From JAUUSJ01 sp964439395 (GTDB taxonomy: Bacteria > Bacillota > Clostridia > Lachnospirales > Lachnospiraceae): a stretch of 64,000 bases of DNA. The notes beneath the pieces were generated by a model that was not told where the DNA came from, did no database searches, and was given only the letters and a program-made list of their open reading frames with translations. Each line of letters begins with the position of its first letter. Position 1 is the stretch's first letter. The DNA is taken from NCBI GenBank assembly GCA_964439395.1, contig CAYTNV010000003.1:77227-141226 (forward strand). Direction: 5' to 3'. Both the position numbers and the translations under genes were made by a program. This document shows positions 1 to 9,259 of the stretch, piece after piece.

Positions 1-1604
1 CTAATTAAGCGGGCAATTTCTCGAATGCTATTTTCTTCCTCAAGCGCAAGTATCGAGGTAGAAGTTTTTTCCTCTAAAGCTGATTTTTCAATCAGAAAAT
101 GTGTGTCCGCCATCGCCGCAATCTGCGGAAGATGCGTAATGGAAATGACTTGATGTCTCTTAGCGATATATGCCATTTTTTCAGATACCTTCTGAGCAGT
201 TCTTCCACTAATTCCGACATCAATCTCATCAAAAATCAATGTGTCAATCGCATCGACATCTGCCAAAATCGACTTAATCGCAAGCATAATTCTTGAAAGC
301 TCACCGCCGGATGCCACTTCATTTAACGGTTTCATCTTCTCACCTGGATTCGTAGAAATCAAAAAACCTGCATCATCCATTCCATTTTTCGTAATATCGG
401 ATAATAAGCCAAACTGAATTTTAAACTGTACATCCAAGAAATTTAAATCAATCAATGCTTCCTTGATTCTCTGCTCTAAAATCTTTGCAATTTTTTTTCT
501 CTTTTTTGTCAGCTGCTCACATAATTCAAGAAGAGAGGCTCTCTCTTTCTTATATTGGCTTTCTAGATCCGAAATATACTGCTCATAATTTTTTAACTGC
601 TCTAAGCGTTTCTTTTTCTCTTTTTGATAAGCTAAAATTTTCTCAATGGAATCTCCATACTTTGCTTTTAATCGGTCAATAACTTCTAAGCGCTGTCTTG
701 TCTGCTCAAAATCATTCTCATCAAACTCCATCTTTTGCATATAAGATGCAAGATCTCTATTAAAATCATTTAAAAGCTCCTCGATTGTATCAAGCTGGCT
801 ATGTAAACTAGAAATCTCCTCGTCATATTCTTCAATTTGAGTAATCTTCCTAATCGCCATTCCAATTAAATTTCCAGCTCCCTGATGATCATATCCTGTC
901 TCCTCATAACAATTCGACAAAACCTCCGCCATCTCCTTGGCATTTGACATAAGCATAAAATCTTTTTCTAACTGAACATCTTCTCCAATCTGTAACGTCG
1001 CTCCCTCAATATCCTTTATCTCAAACTCAATAAAACTAATTTCTCGAAGTCTCTCCTCCTCGGCTAGACGTCCCTCATTTAGCTTCTTTTCTAAATCTTT
1101 ATAGACACCATATCCAGTCTCGATTTTTTCTTTCATCGGAGCAATCTCATCTTTTCCATAATAATCTAATATTTCTAAATGTTTCTTTTTTTGCAAAAGA
1201 GACTGATGCTCATGTTGTCCGTGAATATCTAAAAGCATTCCTGATACTTCTCGAAGTTTTCCCAATGTTACCGTCCTATCGTTAATTTTCGCAATACTTC
1301 TTCCATGCGTAATCTTTCGACTGACAATCAAAGTTCCATCTTCCTCTAAAGGAATATCAAGCTGCTCTATCTTTATTTTTGTCTCCTCATCCTTTACCCA
1401 AAAGACAAGCTCACAAAGGGCATAATCTGCCCCTGTACGAATCATATCTTTTCCTATCTTTTTTCCAAAGGCTGCATTAATAGAACCGATAATAATCGAT
1501 TTTCCTGCTCCTGTCTCACCTGTCAAAATATTAAGCTGATCCGAAAAATCCACCTCGATTTCCTCAATTAATGCCAAATTTTTTACATGTAATTGCATTA
1601 ACAT
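1..1604 (-). CDS. recN: DNA repair protein RecN (3' end outside window)
   Basis: RecN is an SMC-like ATPase that acts at DNA double-strand breaks with RecA. The Walker A motif GETGAGKS lies at residues 29-36. The middle is a long charged coiled coil. Near the cut end the family sequence ITHLPQIAAMADTHF is readable, followed by REIARLI just before the window edge, so only about 20 C-terminal residues are missing. The start is ATG-TTA-ATG at 1604, with AAGGAG 8 nt upstream. It is the last visible gene of the dxs-tlyA-nadK-argR-recN run, 19 nt after argR. In relatives spoIVB and spo0A usually follow, which cannot be checked here. Identification is secure. Confidence 0.95.
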   Translation of the reverse strand, partial: MLMQLHVKNLALIEEIEVDFSDQLNILTGETGAGKSIIIGSINAAFGKKIGKDMIRTGADYALCELVFWVKDEETKIKIEQLDIPLEEDGTLIVSRKITHGRSIAKINDRTVTLGKLREVSGMLLDIHGQHEHQSLLQKKKHLEILDYYGKDEIAPMKEKIETGYGVYKDLEKKLNEGRLAEEERLREISFIEFEIKDIEGATLQIGEDVQLEKDFMLMSNAKEMAEVLSNCYEETGYDHQGAGNLIGMAIRKITQIEEYDEEISSLHSQLDTIEELLNDFNRDLASYMQKMEFDENDFEQTRQRLEVIDRLKAKYGDSIEKILAYQKEKKKRLEQLKNYEQYISDLESQYKKERASLLELCEQLTKKRKKIAKILEQRIKEALIDLNFLDVQFKIQFGLLSDITKNGMDDAGFLISTNPGEKMKPLNEVASGGELSRIMLAIKSILADVDAIDTLIFDEIDVGISGRTAQKVSEKMAYIAKRHQVISITHLPQIAAMADTHFLIEKSALEEKTSTSILALEEENSIREIARLI

Positions 1605-1623
1605 AATTCGTACTCCTTGTCTA

Positions 1624-2094
1624 TTACTTCTTGCCTTCTTCTTTTTTGGAGATTACTTTTCCAATACTAGATACCGTCTCTTTTGCCATCTCATTATCTC
1701 TGGCCACACACATAACTGTGTCATCTCCCGCAATAGAACCCACAACACCAGGAATATCGAGAGAATCAATCGCTGCTGCACATGCCATTGCCATTCCAGA
1801 TACTGTCTTTAACACAATAATATTTTGTGCAATTTCCATAGAAATAATGGCATCCGATAAAACTCTCTTATATTTTTTCGTTGTATGATAATCTTGATTT
1901 TGTAATACAATATATTTTTGTTTGCCTCCCTGATAGGCAAGCTTTGTAAGCTTCATCTCTCTGATATCTCTTGAGATTGTCGCCTGCGTGGCATTAAAAC
2001 CAGCCTCAACCAATTTCTCTGCCAACTCATCTTGCGTCTCAATATCATAATTTTCTATAATTTCTATTATTTTCGCCTGTCGCTGTGCTTTCAT
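1624..2094 (-). CDS. argR: Arginine repressor ArgR/AhrC
   Basis: A 156-aa transcription factor that senses arginine and controls arginine synthesis and breakdown genes. The N-terminal winged helix-turn-helix (about residues 1-70) includes the family sequence ATQATISRDIREM. The C-terminal oligomerisation and arginine-binding domain carries the GSIAGDDTVM core. An upstream in-frame ATG at 2118 exists, but GGGAGG sits 6 nt before the ATG at 2094, and that start also avoids overlap with nadK (stop at 2111). Placement next to recN is the usual Firmicutes order. Length is normal for the family. Confidence 0.95.
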   Translation of the reverse strand: MKAQRQAKIIEIIENYDIETQDELAEKLVEAGFNATQATISRDIREMKLTKLAYQGGKQKYIVLQNQDYHTTKKYKRVLSDAIISMEIAQNIIVLKTVSGMAMACAAAIDSLDIPGVVGSIAGDDTVMCVARDNEMAKETVSSIGKVISKKEEGKK

Positions 2095-2110
2095 TCTAAG
2101 CCTCCCTTTT

Positions 2111-2959
2111 CTAATCATTTTTCATTTTTATTCTTAAAATTTCAGCAAAGCTCTTACTTCGTATCTTTACTAGCTGAACTGTCTTTTTCTCTCGCTCAAT
2201 GAAAAATCGCTGTCCTGGCTCTAGCCTAATTGCCATCTGACCATCAATCGTGACAATAGCCTCCTCTTTTTGACTCTTTCTAAGTCTTCCCACTTCTACC
2301 TCTATTTTATCATTTTTCGATAAGACAACACTTCGATTTGCGAGAGAATGAGGACAAACCGGTGTGACAAGAATCACATTGCAGGCGGGATTGACAATCG
2401 GTCCTCCCGCCGAGAGATTATAGCCAGTAGAACCCGTGGCAGTTGAAATAATCACGCCGTCCGAGTGATACGTATCCAGCCAATCTCCATTTGCAAAAAC
2501 ATTATACTCGATAATACGCGAATATCCACTTCTCGCAATAACAACATCATTTAATGCTGACCACTGTTTTTTTATGTCTCCAAGCTCATCCTTAATATAG
2601 CCTTTTAACATCATTCGTTTTTCTATTGTATAATCTCCTTTTAGAAGATGATCTAAGGTCTCATCCAAATCTGCAATCTCAATATCCGCTAAAAATCCAA
2701 GTGTTCCAAGATTAATACCGATCATCGGAAGCTTTCGATCGAGCAAAATCCTTGCCGCCATCAAAAATGTTCCATCACCTCCGATGACAAGTGCACAATC
2801 CAAATTTGTTGGTAAATCTGGAACTTCTTGATGCTTAGAACCCAAATTTGTCATAATCGTACAATTTGTTCCATTTCTCTCTAAATGAGCTTTTACAGAC
2901 TGCGTCACTGCCAAATCTTTATCTTTCAGCTCATTTGTAATTATTAAAAAATTTTTCAT
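2111..2959 (-). CDS. nadK: NAD kinase
   Basis: Phosphorylates NAD to NADP in the cytoplasm. Family motifs are all present in the 282 aa: GGDGTFLMAAR (about residues 60-70), NLGTLGFLAD, and the conserved ATGSTGYNLSAGGP segment that binds nucleotide. It lies 7 nt downstream of tlyA and 16 nt before the argR start, so it is part of the same transcript. The order tlyA-nadK-argR-recN is typical of Clostridia and Bacilli. Nothing unusual is seen. Confidence 0.95.
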   Translation of the reverse strand: MKNFLIITNELKDKDLAVTQSVKAHLERNGTNCTIMTNLGSKHQEVPDLPTNLDCALVIGGDGTFLMAARILLDRKLPMIGINLGTLGFLADIEIADLDETLDHLLKGDYTIEKRMMLKGYIKDELGDIKKQWSALNDVVIARSGYSRIIEYNVFANGDWLDTYHSDGVIISTATGSTGYNLSAGGPIVNPACNVILVTPVCPHSLANRSVVLSKNDKIEVEVGRLRKSQKEEAIVTIDGQMAIRLEPGQRFFIEREKKTVQLVKIRSKSFAEILRIKMKND

Positions 2960-2966
2960 TTCCCCT

Positions 2967-3785
2967 CTACTCCTTCTTGGAATGTGAAAGAGCTTGATGG
3001 GATAGAGCTACAACTTCCCCACATTTTTCCTTATCAATTCGATTGACTGGATTTTCCTCCTTTTTAAGATGAAGAAGATATTCAATATTTCCCTCTGGTC
3101 CCTTAATCGGAGAAAAATCAAGATGTAAGAGAGAAAATCCAATGAACTTGGCGTAATTCATAATCATCTCGATTACTTCTCTATGTACGCTATCATCTCT
3201 CACTACTCCTTTTTTTCCAACTTTCTCTCTTCCTGCCTCAAACTGAGGTTTAATTAGACATACAACCTCTCCGTCTTGTTCCAATACATTCTTCACTGGA
3301 ATCAAAATCTTTGTGAGAGAAATAAAAGAGACATCAATAGATACAAACTGAGCCAACTCATCAATATCTTCTTTTGTAACATATCTCATATTGGTCTTTT
3401 CCATACAAACCACTCTCTCATCATTGCGAAGCTTCCAGTCTAATTGTCCTCTTCCTACATCAATGGAATATACTTTTCTCGCTCCATTTAAAAGCATACA
3501 ATGTGTAAATCCCCCTGTGGAAGCCCCCACATCCATGCAGACCTTATCTCTTAAATCAAGGTCAAACTCATTCATCGCTTTTTCTAGCTTTAATCCACCT
3601 CGACTTACGTATTTTAAAGTATTTCCCTTTATCTCAATTGGCAAACTTTCCTCAAACATAGAACCTGCCTTATCTTCTTTTTGACCATCTACATACACGA
3701 TTCCAGACATAATAATCGCCTTAGCCTTCTCTCTAGATGAGGCGAGTTGCTTTTTTACTAATAATACGTCTAATCGCTCCTTCAT
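2967..3785 (-). CDS. tlyA: TlyA-family rRNA 2'-O-methyltransferase
   Basis: A 272-aa protein of the TlyA (hemolysin A) family. The N-terminal S4 RNA-binding domain (about residues 1-60) begins ERLDVLLVKKQLASSREKAK. The RrmJ/FtsJ methyltransferase domain follows, with SAM motif DVGASTGGFTHCML at about residues 85-98 and IDVGRGQLDWKLR after it. Characterised TlyA proteins methylate ribosomal RNA; activity of this clostridial form is inferred from family only. It sits between dxs and nadK, as in most relatives. Confidence 0.92.
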   Translation of the reverse strand: MKERLDVLLVKKQLASSREKAKAIIMSGIVYVDGQKEDKAGSMFEESLPIEIKGNTLKYVSRGGLKLEKAMNEFDLDLRDKVCMDVGASTGGFTHCMLLNGARKVYSIDVGRGQLDWKLRNDERVVCMEKTNMRYVTKEDIDELAQFVSIDVSFISLTKILIPVKNVLEQDGEVVCLIKPQFEAGREKVGKKGVVRDDSVHREVIEMIMNYAKFIGFSLLHLDFSPIKGPEGNIEYLLHLKKEENPVNRIDKEKCGEVVALSHQALSHSKKE

Positions 3786-3875
3786 AGCGTTTACTCCTTT
3801 TTCCCTCTGTCAAGAAAAGTTGATATCAAATCATTTTTCTCCTAAAATTTAACAAATATTTTCTAATCTATTTCT

Positions 3876-5756
3876 TTATACGATCCAGTTTTCTCTTATT
3901 TTATTGGCTATCTCTTCCTTAGAAAGACCGTATACTTCTTTTAATTTTTCCACATCTCCATGTTCTAAAAATGTATCTGGCAGGCAAATCGTCTTTAGTT
4001 TTGCCTTTGGACCAATCTCGCATAAGTACTGTGCCACTTGTTGTCCAAAACTACCCATCTTTACATTTTCTTCCACAGTTATCATTATATCGTGGGTTTC
4101 ATTTAATTTGCAAATTAGCTCTTTATCCATCGGTTTTATAAATCTAACATTAATAAAGGTAGGATTTATTTGTTCCTCTTCAAGCAAATCTAATGCTTCC
4201 TTCACAGTTTTAACCATAGAACCTATTGCAAGAACTGCCACCTTTTTTCCCTCTTTAATGATCTCACTTTTTCCATATATAATCTTTTCTTTATATTCCT
4301 TTAGTCCATAATAAGCAGTTCCTCTTGGATACTTAATCGCAATAGGACCATCAAACTGAATACAAAAATCCAACATTCTAGACATTTCATAGCGGTTTTT
4401 TGGGGCAACAACTGTCAGTCCAGGAATACTAGATAAATAAGAAATATCATAAATTCCCTGATGTGTCTCACCATCTTTCCCAACAATTCCAGAACGGTCT
4501 ACTGCAAATATCATTGGTAGTTTTTGCATACAGACATCGTGAAGAATCTGATCATAGGCTCTTTGCAGGAAAGTTGAGTACACTGCAAAGACAGGTTTCA
4601 TTCCTGCTGCTGCCATACCTGCTGCAAAAGTAACCGCATGCTCTTCTGCAATTCCTACATCAAAAAATCGATCAGGAAACTTTTTAGCAAAGCTAGAAAG
4701 ACCAGTTCCACTCTCCATAGCAGCTGTAATTGCCACAACCTTTTCATTTTTTGTCGCGAAATCTACAATTTTTCTGCCAAAAATATCGGTGTAAGTTGAT
4801 AATTCTTTCCTTTTTAAAGGCTCTCCCGTTTTAGGGTCAAATGGATCGACACCGTGAAATTTGGAAGGATTTTGCTCTGCAAGAGGATATCCAGCTCCCT
4901 TATCTGTTAAAACATGGATAAGTACTGGAGCTCCAATTCTCTTTGCTCCTGTAATAACACGCACCATATCAGAAATATTAGAACCATCAATTGGGCCAAT
5001 ATATTCAATCCCCATCTCCTCAAATAAAGTTCCTTCTTTCATAAGTATCTGTCTAATAGAATCTTTAGATTTTTTCATTGTCTTTGCGATTCCCTCGCCA
5101 ACTTTTGGAATTCCCATTAAATGTTTTTCCAAATTTTCCTTAAAATCCATATATTTCATATCTGAGCGTAAATGCGCCAAATATCTTGACATACCTCCGA
5201 CATTCTCCGATATGGACATCTTATTATCATTTAAGATAACTATCATGCCCTTTTTATTTTTACGAAGTTTGGCCATATTATTGAGTGCCTCATACGCCAT
5301 ACCTCCCGATAGAGCACCATCTCCAATCACTGCCACAATCGTCTCATCCTTGCCGCTTAAATCTCTTGCCTGCGCCATTCCAAGCGCTGCTGAGATAGAT
5401 GTGGAACTATGTCCTGTTCCAAAAGTATCGCATTCACTCTCGTAAATTTTCGGGAATCCACAAAGACCTTCATACTGTCTTAGTGAATCAAATCGTTCTT
5501 TTCTTCCTGTGAGCATTTTATGCACATAAGATTGATGTCCCACATCATATATAATCTTATCTTTTGGCAAATCAAGCGCCAAGTGAAGCGCCATTGTCAA
5601 CTCCACCACACCGAGGTTCGATGCCAAATGACCGCCTGTCTTACTCACTTTTTCTACTAAAAACTGACGAATTTCTTCAGCCAATTCTCCATATTGATCT
5701 GGACTAATTTTTTTTATATCGTTTACTTTTTCTATTTTATCTAATAACTTTGTCAT
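3876..5756 (-). CDS. dxs: 1-deoxy-D-xylulose-5-phosphate synthase
   Basis: Thiamine-diphosphate enzyme that condenses pyruvate and glyceraldehyde-3-phosphate, the first step of the MEP isoprenoid pathway. The 626 aa have full length: the ThDP-binding motif GDGALSGGMAYEALNN (about residues 145-160), the N-terminal histidine motif VGHQSYVHKMLTGR, and the pyrimidine domain with the catalytic-type glutamate in GIAEEHAVTFAAGMA. It follows ispA by 33 bp, pairing the first MEP step with a prenyl synthase in one operon. About 90 bp separate it from tlyA. Confidence 0.97.
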   Translation of the reverse strand: MTKLLDKIEKVNDIKKISPDQYGELAEEIRQFLVEKVSKTGGHLASNLGVVELTMALHLALDLPKDKIIYDVGHQSYVHKMLTGRKERFDSLRQYEGLCGFPKIYESECDTFGTGHSSTSISAALGMAQARDLSGKDETIVAVIGDGALSGGMAYEALNNMAKLRKNKKGMIVILNDNKMSISENVGGMSRYLAHLRSDMKYMDFKENLEKHLMGIPKVGEGIAKTMKKSKDSIRQILMKEGTLFEEMGIEYIGPIDGSNISDMVRVITGAKRIGAPVLIHVLTDKGAGYPLAEQNPSKFHGVDPFDPKTGEPLKRKELSTYTDIFGRKIVDFATKNEKVVAITAAMESGTGLSSFAKKFPDRFFDVGIAEEHAVTFAAGMAAAGMKPVFAVYSTFLQRAYDQILHDVCMQKLPMIFAVDRSGIVGKDGETHQGIYDISYLSSIPGLTVVAPKNRYEMSRMLDFCIQFDGPIAIKYPRGTAYYGLKEYKEKIIYGKSEIIKEGKKVAVLAIGSMVKTVKEALDLLEEEQINPTFINVRFIKPMDKELICKLNETHDIMITVEENVKMGSFGQQVAQYLCEIGPKAKLKTICLPDTFLEHGDVEKLKEVYGLSKEEIANKIRENWIV

Positions 5757-5789
5757 CTTTGGGTACCTCGTTGTCCTTACTATATGACT

Positions 5790-6671
5790 TTAGTTTATGC
5801 GATCTACTAAATATAATAATAAATTTCTTAAAAATTCATTTTTAAATGAAAATCCATCTAATATTTCAATAGCTTCCTTTGTCAATCTAGCTACTTCTTC
5901 TTTGGATTTTTCTAATCCATATATCGTCACATAAGTTACTTTTTCATTTTTCTCATCACTGTGAATTGGCTTTCCAAGCTCCTCGACAGTACTAGTAATA
6001 TCCAAAATATCATCTTGAATTTGAAAAGCAATCCCAATTTTTCTGGCAATCTGCTCTATCTTTTCTATATCTTCCTCTGGTCTTCCCGCTAAAATAGCAC
6101 CAATCATCATAGAAGCTTCAAGCAAAGCACCCGTTTTTAACTCATAAATAAACTGAAGCTGCTCCATCGTCATTTTCTTTCCAGTAAGCTCTACATCTGC
6201 TGTCTGTCCTCCAATCATACCATAGATTCCAGGTTTTCTTGAGAGAACTAAAAATGCCTTTGCAATCTTCTCATCGCTAAATCTACCCTCAAATGCTTTT
6301 CCCGCTGTCTCAAACGCATAATTTAAAAGCCCATCACCTGCCAAAATCGCCATGGCCTCACCATATACAACATGAGCCGTTTCTCTTCCCCTTCGATAAT
6401 CATCATTGTCAAGTGCGGGTAAATCATCGTGAATCAAAGAATATGTGTGAATCATCTCTATTGCCGCCATAAACGGCTCTATAATGGATTCTTTCCCACC
6501 AAAAAACTGATATGTTTCTTGCATTAACATTGGTCTTAGGCGTTTTCCCCCTGCATTCATTGTATAATTCATCGCTTCCAAAACTGTTTTTTGAAAGCCC
6601 TCTTCCTTCGGAAGATATTTCTCAATAATCTTCTCTATCTGTTTTGCTTTATCACTAATTTGTTGCTTCAC
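5790..6671 (-). CDS. ispA: Polyprenyl (farnesyl/geranylgeranyl) diphosphate synthase
   Basis: Class I prenyltransferase that chains isopentenyl units. Both aspartate-rich metal-binding motifs are visible: DDLPALDND (near residue 85) and DDILD (near residue 225). GGKRLRP, which binds pyrophosphate, is at about residues 42-48. The start codon is GTG at 6671, with GGAGG 9 nt upstream. The 293-aa length fits the IspA group, but product chain length cannot be told from sequence by eye. It lies between xseB and dxs, the usual Firmicutes arrangement. Confidence 0.93.
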   Translation of the reverse strand: MKQQISDKAKQIEKIIEKYLPKEEGFQKTVLEAMNYTMNAGGKRLRPMLMQETYQFFGGKESIIEPFMAAIEMIHTYSLIHDDLPALDNDDYRRGRETAHVVYGEAMAILAGDGLLNYAFETAGKAFEGRFSDEKIAKAFLVLSRKPGIYGMIGGQTADVELTGKKMTMEQLQFIYELKTGALLEASMMIGAILAGRPEEDIEKIEQIARKIGIAFQIQDDILDITSTVEELGKPIHSDEKNEKVTYVTIYGLEKSKEEVARLTKEAIEILDGFSFKNEFLRNLLLYLVDRIN

Positions 6672-6698
6672 TTTCCTGTTCCTCCAGTAGTAAATTTG

Positions 6699-6899
6699 CT
6701 ATTCTTCTCCATTTTCTTTTAATATAATCATCTCTTTTTCTACTGTATCAAGTACAGTCTGACATTTTTCAAGCAGTTTTACCCCTTTTTTATAATAAGT
6801 AAGCGAATCCGCCAGCGTTGTCTCTTCTGACTCTAATTTCCCAATAATTTCTTCTAACTCTTCATATGCCTTCTCAACTGTAAATTTCGCTCTCGCCAT
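6699..6899 (-). CDS. xseB: Exodeoxyribonuclease VII small subunit
   Basis: Small helical subunit (66 aa) that binds XseA to form exonuclease VII, which degrades single-stranded DNA. The family core YEELEEIIGKLESEETTLAD, followed by the second helix YYKKGVKLL, is clear. Upstream in-frame ATGs at 6920 and 6911 exist, but GGAG lies 6 nt before the ATG at 6899. The gene overlaps the 3' end of xseA (stop at 6874), which suggests translational coupling of the two subunits. Confidence 0.9.
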   Translation of the reverse strand: MARAKFTVEKAYEELEEIIGKLESEETTLADSLTYYKKGVKLLEKCQTVLDTVEKEMIILKENGEE

Positions 6900-8121
6900 G
6901 AGATACTCCATCCTTTCCACTTTCCAACTGGATTTTCATTATCTTCGCTTCTATACTTCCGTCTCGCATCGTAATTTTGACTTTCTGTCCCACTCTAGCC
7001 TCTTTGACGGTCTGCAGCATTTTGTCCTCTTCTGTTTCAATATATCCAAATCCACCTGCAAGCTTTTTGGCAGGAGATTTCGCATCAATTTTTTGATGAT
7101 AGAGAGCCAATCGATGCCTCGCCAAAAATACCTTTTTTTCCATCGCAGCTTCCATGCGCCGCTCAATATCAAACAATCTCATTTTTTTCTCTTGCATCGC
7201 CGATTCTGGATTAAGATATTCCAAGCGAAAAGATAACTCATCTTTTTTCGTCTTTGAAAAATCCAGCTTTTGTCGCATAAGACTATCTAATTTTCTCCTT
7301 GCTCCCAGAAAACTTTGCGCATAAAGACTATAATCTGGAATTGCGAGCTCACATGCCGCTGACGGCGTTGCTGCACGCAAATCCGCCGCATAATCAGCGA
7401 TCGTTGTATCTATCTCGTGACCTGTCCCAGAAATAATCGGTGTATTGGCTGCAAAAATTGCCCTCGCTACAATTTCTTCGTTAAACGGCCATAAATCCTC
7501 TATTGAGCCACCACCTCGCCCAATAATGATTGTATCCATATCCATTTTATCCAATATCTCAATTCCCTTTACAATTGTCTTTGCAGCATCCCTTCCCTGT
7601 ACTTTAGCTGGATAAAGATAAAGCTGGACATAAGGATTTCTTCTCCTAGCGATACTTTTTATATCTTGAATTGCCGCACCTGTATTCGCCGTCACAATCC
7701 CCACTTTTTTAGGATAGGCGGGAATCTCCTTTTTTAATTCATGATCAAACAATCCCTCCTCATAGAGCTTTTGTTTTAACCTTTCAAACTCCTCATACAA
7801 GGCTCCAATTCCATCTAATTTAATCTCTCTCGCATAAATCTGATACGTGCCATCTCGCTCATAAACACTTAAATTCCCATTTACAATAACACTCTGTCCA
7901 TCACTTAATTGAAAATCTAATCCATAGGTTCTATCTCCAGCAAACATAATACAAGAAATAGTCCCTCTCTCATCCTTCAGGGAAAAATAAATATGACCAG
8001 AAGAATGATATTTACAATTGGAAACTTCTCCCTTTATCGAGAGATTTCGAAGCATATAATCGCTTTGAAACATACGCTTAATATATAGATTAATCTGTCC
8101 TACTGTGTATACTTTTTTCAT
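6874..8121 (-). CDS. xseA: Exodeoxyribonuclease VII large subunit
   Basis: Catalytic subunit of exonuclease VII (415 aa). An N-terminal OB-fold covers about residues 1-100 (the segment CKYHSSGHIYFSLKD is typical). The nuclease domain has GRGGGSIEDLWPFNEE and GTGHEIDTTIADYAADLRAA, the conserved catalytic region, near residues 200-250. A coiled-coil C-terminus follows. A strong terminator lies between nusB and this gene (8212-8246), so xseA probably starts a new transcript. A possible -10 TAAAAT lies just upstream, but no convincing -35 was found. Confidence 0.95.
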   Translation of the reverse strand: MKKVYTVGQINLYIKRMFQSDYMLRNLSIKGEVSNCKYHSSGHIYFSLKDERGTISCIMFAGDRTYGLDFQLSDGQSVIVNGNLSVYERDGTYQIYAREIKLDGIGALYEEFERLKQKLYEEGLFDHELKKEIPAYPKKVGIVTANTGAAIQDIKSIARRRNPYVQLYLYPAKVQGRDAAKTIVKGIEILDKMDMDTIIIGRGGGSIEDLWPFNEEIVARAIFAANTPIISGTGHEIDTTIADYAADLRAATPSAACELAIPDYSLYAQSFLGARRKLDSLMRQKLDFSKTKKDELSFRLEYLNPESAMQEKKMRLFDIERRMEAAMEKKVFLARHRLALYHQKIDAKSPAKKLAGGFGYIETEEDKMLQTVKEARVGQKVKITMRDGSIEAKIMKIQLESGKDGVSHGESEIYS

Positions 8122-8211
8122 ATCTTCCCTCTACTTTTTTATTTTACCCAAAAAAACTACGACTCTCACAACTTAGCACTTTTACTTTTTAGAAAAATGC
8201 AGGTTTGATGC

Positions 8212-8246
8212 AAAAAGGGGGACTGTACAAAACTTGACAGTCCCCC
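8212..8246 (-). terminator. Rho-independent terminator after nusB
   Basis: A 10-bp GC-rich stem (GGGGGACTGT with ACAGTCCCCC) and a 10-nt loop are followed on the minus strand by TTTTT. It lies 97 nt beyond the nusB stop and 91 nt before xseA, separating the asp23-nusB unit from the xseA-recN unit. Confidence 0.85.
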
Positions 8247-8343
8247 TCCTTTTCGTCTTTTTTCTCTGTCTAACTGTCACTGTACATTCTGCTATGAAAG
8301 CATTTCTTTTTCCTCGGATAAAACGGATTATATCAACTAAATA

Positions 8344-8739
8344 TTATACTAGTTTTGCTAAGACTCCATTGACAAACCTTGGTGCATTTTCATTACAATA
8401 CTTTTTGGCTAACTCTACCGCTTCGTTAATTGCAACTCCAGTCGGAATATCCTCATCTTTTTTAATCTCGTATACTGCTAGACGCAAGATTGCAAGCTCT
8501 GTCTTTCCGAGTCTTTCTAATCTCCAGCCTTTACAAATGGATAAGATTATCTCATCGATTTCTTCTAGGGAATCTAAAATGGCATCAATCTTATAAGACA
8601 TATAGTTTTTATCTTCCTCTTTTATAGTTGGAAAATCCTCAAAATACCATTCTAACTGCTCTCTTAATTCTTCTTCTGAGTTAAATTCTACTCTAAAAAT
8701 TAATTGAAATATTCTCTCTCTTATCTCGCTTCGTTTCAT
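8344..8739 (-). CDS. nusB: Transcription antitermination factor NusB
   Basis: RNA-binding all-helical protein of 131 aa that works with NusE (S10) in rRNA antitermination. The start RSEIRERIFQLIFRVEF and the C-terminal signature GVAINEAVELAKKYCNENAP, then FVNGVLAKL, are family hallmarks. It follows the asp23-like gene by 37 bp, an order shared with Bacillus yqhY-nusB. A terminator lies after it at 8212-8246. Confidence 0.96.
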   Translation of the reverse strand: MKRSEIRERIFQLIFRVEFNSEEELREQLEWYFEDFPTIKEEDKNYMSYKIDAILDSLEEIDEIILSICKGWRLERLGKTELAILRLAVYEIKKDEDIPTGVAINEAVELAKKYCNENAPRFVNGVLAKLV

Positions 8740-8776
8740 ACTCTAACTCCGTTCTATTTTTATCATGCTGTGGAGA

Positions 8777-9166
8777 TTATTCTTCTTCCTTTTGCATTGC
8801 AATGCCGGAAATTTTAACATTAACCTCTTCCACAGTAAGTCCTGTCATCGTCTCAATGGCAGATTTTACTCTCTCTTGTACATTACGGCAAACCTTTGGA
8901 AGACTCACACCGTATTTTAATTCTAATGTGAGGTCAACTAAAACCTTCCCTTCTATCACTTGTACTTTAACACCTTTGGAAAGGCTTTTCATGCCAAGCT
9001 TACTAATAATACCGTTTGTGATATTACCAGACATTTTTTCCACTCCATCTACTTCTGTAGCGGCGAGCGCTGCAATAATTGCAACAACCTCATCTGCAAT
9101 CTGCACCTGTCCAAACTGTCCTTCTTCTATCTTATAAACTGTATTTTTTTCTTGTTCTTTGCTCAT
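8777..9166 (-). CDS. Asp23/Gls24 family protein (YqhY-like)
   Basis: A 129-aa cytosolic Asp23/Gls24 (DUF322) protein. The family pattern is visible: IADEVVAIIAALAATEVDGV near the start and LELKYGVSLPKVCRNVQERV in the second half, then VEEVNVKISGI. The Bacillus homologue YqhY, also next to nusB, has been linked to control of fatty-acid synthesis; here function is inferred only from position and family. It has its own vegetative-type promoter (9223-9250), so it can be expressed outside sporulation even though it follows the spoIIIA operon. Confidence 0.88.
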   Translation of the reverse strand: MSKEQEKNTVYKIEEGQFGQVQIADEVVAIIAALAATEVDGVEKMSGNITNGIISKLGMKSLSKGVKVQVIEGKVLVDLTLELKYGVSLPKVCRNVQERVKSAIETMTGLTVEEVNVKISGIAMQKEEE

Positions 9167-9222
9167 AAAAATAGGCCTCCTTTTCCTAAGCTTATTATAC
9201 TATTTTGCATAGTGTTATCTAT

Positions 9223-9250
9223 ATTATAACAAAATCCACTTTATTTGCAA
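9223..9250 (-). promoter_or_regulatory. Likely sigma-A promoter for asp23-nusB
   Basis: Minus-strand -35 TTGCAA (9245-9250) and -10 TATAAT (9223-9228) are separated by 16 bp, and lie just upstream of the asp23-like start. A second TATAAT nearer the gene has no good -35. This would uncouple nusB from the sporulation operon before it. Confidence 0.6.
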
Positions 9251-9259
9251 TCTTTTTCT

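Noticed and set aside
4861..5445. 194-codon frame antisense to dxs
   Set aside because: A shadow of dxs codon usage; no ribosome site and no family resemblance.
8122..8211. Promoter for xseA
   Set aside because: TAAAAT is present, but the best -35 (TTGTGA) is 19 bp away; too weak to list as a feature.
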